From NCBI RefSeq assembly GCF_921293095.1, contig NC_060258.1, positions 1,984,001-2,048,000 on the forward strand: a stretch of DNA of 64,000 nucleotides. Direction: 5' to 3'. Within the stretch, counting starts at the first letter, position 1; each line of letters opens with the position of its first letter. A model generated the notes under the pieces. It ran no database searches. It was not told the origin of the DNA and worked only from the letters and a program-made list of their open reading frames with translations. Of the stretch, positions 57,640 through 64,000 are shown piece after piece. The translations under genes and the position numbers were made by a program. The DNA is from Ischnura elegans (taxonomy: Eukaryota > Arthropoda > Insecta > Odonata > Coenagrionidae).

Positions 57640-58315
57640 CTGATGAAAAAGGTTTTGCAGTTCTCTGGCAATAGTTCGCTCCAGTGATGGATTGTGAGCA
57701 CAACGCCTATCAGCTTTCGTATCTGCATTGTCCGTGGGGATAGAGGTTAACCAGCGTGTTCAGCTAAAAATCCATTACCTTCATCTCGTGATTCTATATC
57801 TCAATAATTTCGCAAAAACTCTCAACCAATCCGAAGAAAAACCGTTAACAGTGATATCTATCCTTCTTATCCATTATTTTCCGTTAATAGAGTTGCAACT
57901 ATTTTCGCCCGAGCGTTGACTGGTAGCATCGTGAATTGGCAATCCCTACACTTCAATTCTTTATGGGTCACAAAAGATTAGATAAGACCGCTCTCTGTGG
58001 GTATACTGGCCTCACTCTCTGCCATAGTACGAGCAGATCTCTTTCAAGTTGTGTCTGGCGAATCGATCCGCCATTTTTTTCTTCAACTCCTGTTATCTGA
58101 GAAGTATTTTCAATCAATTTGTATTGAGATTTATGTAAGCTTAAAAAGGCATTTAAGAAGGGTTTGCTTCATACGAGTATAACGATTTTCCCAAGTCTGT
58201 AACATAAGTAATATTATTCGTTTCAGGATTGTCTTCTCTGCATTGGGAATGAGCGGAGCGAAAAGCGATTACAACCAGACTGACTAACCTATTGGGTAAG
58301 GAACTGCAACCTCAT
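57640..58315 (+). repeat. repeat unit U5
   Basis: Plus-strand unit, mirror partner of U2 (shared GAGCACAACGCCTATCAGCT-type start, inverted at 46380). The TATA position reads TATACTGG. Exon 1 ends TTTAT|GTAAGC at 58134. Exon 2 (58227-58295) has lost 11 nt but keeps CAG and TTGG|GTAAGG borders. Confidence 0.75.
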
Positions 58316-59317
58316 TTATTCTACCCCTTTCTTCGAATTATCCAATACTGTCGGCAATATTCAATATCAGAGATATCCAATATCAGCGATTGAGTAATTG
58401 GTCGTGCCTGTGGACGGGCTTTACCAAACCTTCTTCACAGGATGTTGCCGCGAATTATTCCAATTAAATTCGCCTTTGTCCTGAAGCTCATAGTCGTGTA
58501 AAAACCCTTTCCTCCTGGCGACGTCTTCATTTTTACTGGAAGAGGGAAGCCACACTGCACTAGATTGGCATAACACCGCGGTTGATCGAGAATGTCCCGT
58601 TGAAATAGCTCGAGGAGCCATTGCGCTGCATCAGCTATAAGGTGACAATCATTGTCATGGATCAGAACACTTCTTAAGTCTTACAGTACCTTCTTTTGTT
58701 ATGGATGGGAATAAGTTAGATGTACTGGTTCATACTATTTCATTCTCAAGACACTAGGCATTAAAAATATTTTGTGGGGATAAATTTCAAGACTTCTCAA
58801 TGCTTAAGCCATTCGGCGAGTTCTCTGGATTTATCTCCGCAGAACGCACTTGGCGGGAGAATTAATTGAGGCTATGCAATTCATGAGATGGCTACTACCT
58901 TTAAACTAAAAAGTTATGGTCAGTAATGAATAGCACGTGAGGTGCTGGGGACACGCTCTTTCCATGTCTGCGCTATACCTGCCTGTCACTTGTAAGGTGT
59001 ATTTGCTGAGCGATGAGACGTTGAAAATAAACTGACCTCGAACAATGGTTCCTTTATAAATATAGCGAAGCAGCCCAGTGAAATTTGCATTGAAATCTAA
59101 ATTAACCTTTTCGAATGACCCTTTCAAAATAATTTTAGGTTCTCATCTGTCACCTGACTCCTTCATTTCATTTAATTTTTATGGTCACTTGAAATGGTCA
59201 AGTGTTAAATGACATAGGTAATGAAAAGTAGAATTTCTTATACCAAAAAGGAGTCAGGTTCAGGTAATCGGAGTTTTATTTTAATAGACCTTTCACACAC
59301 GCTTTACATTTGATGCA
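58316..59317. other. no gene recognised
   Basis: Non-coding. CTGACTCCTT near 59155 and AAGGAGTCAG near 59249 are a short inverted pair with about 85 nt between. The minus-strand frames at 58421 and 58906 are not supported. Confidence 0.45.
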
Positions 59318-59548
59318 AGTGTTGTGGGGGCCCTTAGCGATTGCCGACCTGGCCAAACTCCCTTTGAAGATAAGAGAAAAATATAAGGAATACGAGCAGA
59401 GCAGCTTGTATGCATTACACATTATATATTCGCTTCATAATAAACGCGAGTTTTGTAGCGGCCCTCGGCGATTGTTCACCTGGCCAGAATACCCCCGAAG
59501 GTAAGATAAAAATATGGGGTAGATAAGCAGAGCAGCGTGTATACATGA
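59318..59548 (+). repeat. 131-bp tandem duplication
   Basis: Two copies with a spacing of about 131 bp. Shared landmarks: GGCGATTG/AGCGATTGCCGACCTGG against GGCGATTGTTCACCTGG, then AAGATAAGAGAAAAATAT against AAGGTAAGATAAAAATAT, then GAGCAGAGCAGCTTGTAT against AAGCAGAGCAGCGTGTAT. Part of the first copy is read in the 64-residue frame at 59310, which is not called a gene. Confidence 0.75.
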
Positions 59549-59729
59549 CTGAGGGAATATTTTAAACGGAGCTATTCTCCATTGCCAACTTATTTCAAGG
59601 TATCGCTGTCGAGTCTGCAGTCTGATGGTTAAGTGCAGTAATGTTATATAGTTGATGGTATAGATGGGAGGACGACCAAGATCAAAGGTAACTTGAATTT
59701 CTAAGAGGAGAGAAGGAAGTGAGGAAGAT

Positions 59730-60024
59730 CAGTGGTGCATAAGCGAGGAGGGTTTTGGGGGATAAAACCCCCCAAGAGCTCACAGAAATGTTTAAGTTAA
59801 ATCTATTTTACTTAATTGGATTAATATTGCTTACATAATAGTGTGAAGATTAATAAAATATCCCTCAGAAGGCCGTAAAAATCACCGTTTTGAACCAATA
59901 ATATTTTAATTTTTTTCCCGCCGAAGGCCTCCGCATTTCCAGCTTACCCTGGCGGGTATGCAATATCTCAAGCACCCCAGTATTAGTCGCACCTGAAAAC
60001 CCCCCTAGCCTTAATTTCTAGCTG
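59730..60024 (-). mobile_element. GGGG-rich MITE-like repeat, copy M3
   Basis: Reverse complement of the family at 7039 and 35978. It starts CAGTGGTGCATAAGCGAGGA (the CAGTGGCGCAGCGAGG end) and finishes CCTTAATTTCTAGCTG (the CAGCTAGGAATTAAG end). The body shares CCATTTTACTTAATTGGATT-like sequence. Together with M2 this defines both ends of the family. Confidence 0.75.
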
Positions 60025-60091
60025 AGCCCTTGGGGATGATAACCTTGCGTAGGCATACTTTAAATGAATGAAGCCAACATGGACACAGCTA

Positions 60092-60117
60092 GGAATTAAG
60101 GCTGGGGGGTTTGAAAT
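60092..60117 (+). mobile_element. fragment of the same GGGG-rich repeat end
   Basis: CAGCTAGGAATTAAGGCTGG followed by GGGGTTT repeats the left end of the family 70 bp after copy M3 finishes. Only the end is present. Confidence 0.5.
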
Positions 60118-60568
60118 TAAGTTGATACCCAGGAACATGAATTATTGTTTTAGTATCTCTTTTTTCCTTTTCCACATTTATTTTCCCATCTAATAATGTC
60201 AGATCATAGATTTTCATGAATAACTTCCCTGTTTTCACATAAAACTGATTTCCCTTGTAATTCTGGGTTCCGTAGTCTACGATCGGTACACCCGCTTGGT
60301 TTCACGTAGAAAATTGTCCCAAATACCTTATAGCGTCGCTATATCTATTTTTGTCTCCAGTGGAATTGTTTATTCCATGAAGGAACAATGTTTTTGAGTG
60401 ATTGCATTTGATGAATGCCATTCTGGAGCATTTTCCTTTTTACTCTTGGTTGCAAAGTAAGCGAGATATTTTTTCTCATGTCACGCTTATGCTTTAGTTG
60501 TTATGTTCCCACTCTGCTATTGACAACTTTTAAGGTAATAATTTGAAATTCATTCTTTTTCTTTGCAG
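60118..60568 (+). other. non-coding, probable intron upstream of the ankyrin gene
   Basis: T-rich sequence ending in a strong 3' splice site, CATTCTTTTTCTTTGCAG, at 60568. The upstream exon was not located. Confidence 0.45.
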
Positions 60569-60709
60569 TCAACATTTCATCCTTTCATAGCAAAATTGAG
60601 ATCGTGTTACTCCTCACTGACCAACGCCACCACGTCTGGTTCCCATTGGCAACTTCCTGTATTTTGAATCCAAAATTTTCTAAAGTAATTATTTCAGTCT
60701 TTCGAAATA

Positions 60710-61513
60710 ATGGCAAGCAACATTTCTGCTAGCTGCGCTGAGCAATTTGTTGAGGAGAGGCTTTTAAATGGATTGTTTACTGGTCCATTGCTTCAGCATA
60801 AAGAGCTGTTGAACATGTTGGAAGATGTTGATGTTCGGTACATGCGGCAAAAAACACTTTTGCATGTTGGTGTGGGACTTGGAAAAACTGACTGGGTGGA
60901 GGAGTTATTAGCAAGAGGGGCCGACACAGACATTACAAATGACAGTCAACAGAATGCATTGTCTTCGGCTGAGGAGATGGTGCGGCAGTTCCCTGGTGAT
61001 TTAGAACGCTCAAAAGTGCTGAATTTGGTGACGTTGGTTCACAGGAGGGACCAAGTTATTTGGCGTCGTCTGGAAGCATCTTCGAGTAGGAACCCTGATC
61101 ATGCAACGCCCGTGGCTAGCCCAGGATGTGATATTGCATCTATCAAGTTCTCCGTGGACTCATTGAGGCGAGAGATGAAATCTCTTGTGCGACAGCTGAC
61201 CTCATCCTTGGAGGAGCCCAAGGCGGAAGTTTGTGCACTTGACACAGGGTTGCGTTGCTTGGAAGAGGCCGTTAAGCCATTAGTGGAGGATGTGACCTCA
61301 GTCAAGTTTGGTCTAGGAGGGGAGTCTGTCGTGAGAACTCCTCCACCTGATCCAGCCACAGCTAGGCTGGAGTGCATGGACGCCATGTTGCGTAGGACGA
61401 CGATAGTTTATGGAAATGGAATGGAAGTGATGCGTAGATTGTATGAGAGACAGCATGATGGAGATGAATGTACTGCGTGTATTATTAAGTTCTTAGTGGG
61501 GATAAAAATATAG
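60710..61513 (+). CDS. ankyrin-repeat protein, single coding exon, 267 aa
   Basis: ATG at 60710 (AATAATGGC) lies 142 nt after a strong acceptor (CTTTTTCTTTGCAG|TCAACATTTC), so a spliced 5' leader is likely. Residues about 30-85 hold one clear ankyrin repeat, TLLHVGVGLGKTDWVEELLA then RGADTDITND, with a weaker one before it (LLNMLEDVD). Residues about 148-205 are charged and helical (SIKFSVDSLRREMKSLVRQL, EEAVKPLVEDVTSVKFG), possibly coiled coil. No signal peptide or membrane segment, so probably cytoplasmic or nuclear. Ankyrin repeats bind proteins; the partner is unknown. The frame ends at TAG just before a duplicated, inverted coding segment. The last residues (IKFLVGIKI) may be derived from that rearrangement rather than the original C-terminus. 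This is the most convincing complete frame in the window. Confidence 0.7.
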   Translation: MASNISASCAEQFVEERLLNGLFTGPLLQHKELLNMLEDVDVRYMRQKTLLHVGVGLGKTDWVEELLARGADTDITNDSQQNALSSAEEMVRQFPGDLERSKVLNLVTLVHRRDQVIWRRLEASSSRNPDHATPVASPGCDIASIKFSVDSLRREMKSLVRQLTSSLEEPKAEVCALDTGLRCLEEAVKPLVEDVTSVKFGLGGESVVRTPPPDPATARLECMDAMLRRTTIVYGNGMEVMRRLYERQHDGDECTACIIKFLVGIKI

Positions 61514-61876
61514 ATAGATGATAAAATATAGATTGATATAAAAATGTAATTCCTCTCCCCTCTCCCTCCTCTCCTCCGCCTCCTCTATAGCCTTCATCCA
61601 CTCACGCTCTCGTTCCACATCTCCCTTGCTATAGGGCCTCCCCTCATTACCAAAAACTAATTTCAGGGATAATTGTGAGAGGGCACAAGCTAACCTACCA
61701 CATACATCTTTCTCCCAATCACCAGAAGTAACTAATGCACCCAAATATACAGTCTCACTCTCAAAATCACAAAATGAACACCATCCACCTCCATTCACCC
61801 GACTCCCATCCAAATCTACAACCTTCTCCTTCATCCTTTCAATGTTCTCCGATTCTAAATACACGATCACCTTCAC
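61493..61876 (-). CDS. unrecognised 127-codon frame sharing an inverted duplication
   Basis: Minus-strand frame starting MKVIVYLESENIERMKEKVV, with GGWCSFCDFESETVYLG in the middle and REREWMKAIEEAEERRERGE near its end. The last part (61531-61636) is an inverted copy of 61876-61982, where the plus strand encodes REREWMRALGDAEERRKRGG. Residues after HFY come from AT-rich DNA beyond the duplication and are probably not original. The middle is not AT-biased and looks like real coding sequence. No family recognised; it may be part of a broken gene related to the neighbouring one. Confidence 0.4.
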   Translation of the reverse strand: MKVIVYLESENIERMKEKVVDLDGSRVNGGGWCSFCDFESETVYLGALVTSGDWEKDVCGRLACALSQLSLKLVFGNEGRPYSKGDVEREREWMKAIEEAEERRERGEELHFYINLYFIIYLYFYPH

Positions 61877-61982
61877 CCTTATAGCAGGGGAGATGTCGGA
61901 CGCGAGCGTGAGTGGATGAGGGCTCTAGGGGATGCGGAGGAGAGGAGGAAGAGGGGAGGGGGATTACATTTGTGTATCAAAC
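61531..61982. repeat. inverted repeat of coding sequence
   Basis: Arms 61531-61636 and 61876-61982 are about 80 percent identical as reverse complements (landmarks CATCCACTCACGCTC against GAGCGTGAGTGGATG). Both arms read as the same Arg/Glu-rich helix in their own directions. Confidence 0.8.
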
Positions 61983-62013
61983 ATGCATTGAATGGGAAGA
62001 CACTGAAGGCAAA
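61887..62013 (+). CDS. possible exon, plus strand
   Basis: Follows CCTTCACCCTTATAGCAG, a fair 3' splice site. It encodes GDVGREREWMRALGDAEERR, then KRGGGLHLCIKHALNGKTLK, and stops being open just after AAG|GTATGA, a fair 5' splice site. The coding character is supported by the diverged inverted copy that keeps the same helix. Connection to the ankyrin frame is not shown. Confidence 0.4.
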
Positions 62014-62020
62014 GGTATGA

Positions 62021-62258
62021 TACTTCGCCGCTGTTGTCCCCCGTGTTTTCACTTACAGTAAATCCATCGAAGCAAGAGCTTACCTGCACCAACGTGTCCC
62101 TCTCCTCCTCTCCTTTTACACCAAAAACGTGATTCCTGCACTGCTAGCCAAGGCGAGGGTGAGTTCTGTCTCTATTCCTCACCCTTATACTTCCCCTCTC
62201 TCAATATTCCCACTGCATCAATTATTTCCTGTCCTTTTCGTTGGCCTCCCTTTCTAAT
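62021..62258 (+). CDS. possible coding segment without ATG
   Basis: A plus-strand frame is open from 62021 to a TAA at about 62258. It contains VPRVFTYSKSIEARAYLHQR and then VPLLLSFYTKNVIPALLAKA before a GAGG|GTGAGT donor-like site near 62157. The amino-acid make-up up to that site looks protein-like. It may be an exon of the same gene as 61887-62013, or a chance frame. Confidence 0.3.
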
Positions 62259-63158
62259 ACAAACAATATCAAGAGATGGATTACATTCATTTTTGTCTTG
62301 GCATTACAGTCAGGAGTTTGCTAGTTGGGTTAGGAGGTTAAAAAAAATATTTCTGAATGTATAACGGTTGTGCTTATGTGGAATTTTTACGTATGTCATG
62401 GTCTTAATCAAAACATTAAAAATCATTATAAAAAGCTTTATTTGAATATAAATCATTCATTCGTAAATTTAAATATCAACTTAGATTTGAATAATTGAAA
62501 GATTTGTTCGTAATTTAATTTTCCAAGATTTGCCAAAATATGGCCATTCATTGGAGATATTTTTATATGTGATGGTGAGGTGGAACTTCTCGCACATATT
62601 AAAAATTTGTTCTTTGTTGTCTATGAGAAGTTTTATTTTATGCTAGAAAAGTGTAGCTGTTTCACCATATTTAATTGCAATAAAGTTTCGTTTAACATTC
62701 TTAAAATTCTTCATGTTCCGTGTTCCAGTTATTTTAAAAAAATGACGAGTGTTACTGCTATAATATGCTCATAGATATCGTAATTTTAAGATGCTTACCG
62801 TTAAAAATATTAAACTCAACCAATCTGAGGGATATATAATAAATTTTAAGGTAATATAATATAAGGAAGTAAAAGATCGTCGATATTCAAATCCATGAGA
62901 CATCATTCTCGTGATATTAAATTCCTCACAGTTGTTAGTCTTACCATTTTTGATTACTAATATAAATGAGTCTCTTAGAACGGAGGTTAGTTTGAGAATA
63001 TTTTACAACTTTTTTTTAATTATTGCCATCGCCGTTTTGTTAAAGGGGTAATATCTCATCTCACTATGAATTTGGACCTAATGTTCACATTGCATTTTGG
63101 TTGTGATTGCATAGGTTTTCCACGGTTGCATAAATTAATTTCTAATCTTTCCTTTCAG
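62259..63158. other. AT-rich non-coding, probable intron
   Basis: No coding signal; ends in the acceptor CTAATCTTTCCTTTCAG at 63158. Confidence 0.45.
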
Positions 63159-63276
63159 AGATGAATTTGGTCTGACATACTTTGGAGGACGTGATGAATC
63201 CAGTCCTGAAAAGAAAATTATGTTTACATTCATTAGATTTTCATCTAGCCTCTCAGTTTTTGTACAGTTGGGTTAA
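63159..63276 (+). CDS. possible terminal exon (38 codons)
   Basis: After a strong acceptor (TTTCCTTTCAG) one leading base is followed by DEFGLTYFGGRDESSPEKKI and a hydrophobic end (RFSSSLSVFVQLG), then TAA. A second acceptor at 63561 begins another short frame in the same phase, so the two could be alternative last exons. The upstream exon with matching phase was not identified. Confidence 0.35.
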
Positions 63277-63561
63277 CTTAATCAGTCTTTTGTTTCCTGC
63301 AATTGTTGCAGCTATCATATGTTAACACTCACTTGTCTTTTAGTAATTTCATGTTTGTTACATGGAAGTCACTGCTTTCATTAGGTTGGTAATGGCATTT
63401 TGAGGTTTCAGATTTTTTAATTTCCCATATGTTGCACAATTTTACTGTTTTTCTTTATTTTCGGTCTAGTTATATGTTATTCATTCACGTCTTTCAAAAA
63501 TTATGCTTTTGTTAAGATCTATATATTTTAGTGGTCCCAATTCACTCCTCTCCGTTTTCAG

Positions 63562-63628
63562 GCTAGACCTTTATGCCTTCCCCACGGGATTTGACCGGGG
63601 ATGATGAATCGGGGTTCCGCTAAATAAA
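63562..63628 (+). CDS. possible alternative terminal exon with polyadenylation signal
   Basis: CTCCTCTCCGTTTTCAG is followed by one base and LDLYAFPTGFDRG, then TGA at about 63602, and AATAAA at 63623-63628. The phase equals that of the exon at 63159. Confidence 0.3.
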
Positions 63629-63859
63629 GGTGGTGCTGTTCGGCCGTGACGGACGATGACACCGCACGGTCGAAGAGGGATTGATGCCCCTCCACAACCA
63701 GACTTTTGTCGCGTAAATTAAATGAGGGCACAGATTTGGTTCCCCGGGTTCCGCGTACGCCGCGTTACTACTCTGAGAGGCGATCGAATGAAGAATGTTT
63801 CGACGACTTTGGAAAGATAAACAAAATGTGCCCTTTTCACAGCGTATTTAATGAAAAAA

Positions 63860-64000
63860 ATAGAGAAAGAAAAGAAATAACCCTCTTCAACATACACGGC
63901 GTCTCATTCAATAAACAAAGAGAATAACGAACCCTTCAAAACACACGGCGTCTCCTTCAATAAACAAATAGAATATTGAGCCCTTCAAAACACACGGCGT
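63860..64000 (+). repeat. 49-bp tandem repeat, cut by the window end
   Basis: The motif CCCTTCAAAACACACGGCGT then CTCCTTCAATAAACAAATAG recurs with a period of 49 bp (ACACGGCGT at 63894, 63943 and 63992). At least two and a half units are visible and the array continues beyond the window. Confidence 0.9.

Noticed and set aside
1-64000. CRISPR arrays
   Set aside because: Short direct repeats exist (49-bp tandem repeat at the end, 131-bp duplication), but none shows constant repeats with unrelated spacers, and the sequence is eukaryotic.

Overview
The window looks like intergenic and intronic DNA from a large, AT-rich, repeat-laden arthropod genome, probably an insect. The evidence is spliceosomal introns with GT-AG borders, non-LTR elements ending in short tandem tails, Penelope-like elements with a GIY-YIG domain, a mariner, a piggyBac-type MITE, tRNA-derived SINEs and many short GGGG-rich inverted-repeat elements. 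There are no operons, no rRNA and no bacterial signals. Most of the sequence is transposon fossils; host genes are few and only partly visible. The species cannot be named from the sequence.

Layout. 1-8.7 kb: an inverted-repeat pair (about 165-700 against 8150-8665) encloses a candidate two-exon gene (755-835 joined to 1638-1790) and a long AT-rich stretch. 8.4-9.9 kb: Penelope-like element. 10.3-11.7 kb: a 1.37 kb non-autonomous DNA transposon with long terminal inverted repeats. 11.9-17.2 kb: Gypsy and Copia fossils, a fold-back repeat, a SINE and an old LINE tail. 20.5-22.8 kb: one LINE inserted into another, with a perfect 23-bp hairpin at the 5' junction. 23.3-23.7 kb: a good host exon on the minus strand. 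24.0-27.9 kb: LINE ORF1 and endonuclease, a second copy of the interrupted LINE, and a Penelope GIY-YIG tail. 30-34.6 kb: a TIR element and a duplicated LINE-bearing segment. 36.3-39.8 kb: a duplicated block with exon-like parts and a clean filled/empty MITE site. 40.4-41.3 kb: an internally deleted mariner.

41.3-58.3 kb is the most unusual part. A unit of about 0.7-1 kb occurs five times, three copies on the minus strand and two on the plus strand. Each has a TATA-type box, or a decayed version of one, at the same place, a short first exon with a 5' splice site, an intron of about 90 nt, and an 80-nt second exon with GT-AG borders. The copies lie in a broken palindrome whose arms (about 45.6-49.1 and 53.9-58.3 kb) flank a centre of smaller tandem repeats, a piggyBac MITE and a SINE. 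I could not recognise a product; it may be an amplified small gene or non-coding transcript family.

59.7-64.0 kb: a GGGG-rich MITE, then the best complete protein-coding gene (60710-61513, an ankyrin-repeat protein of 267 aa with a strong upstream 3' splice site), a partly inverted duplication of coding sequence beside it, possible alternative last exons, and a 49-bp tandem repeat cut off by the window end.
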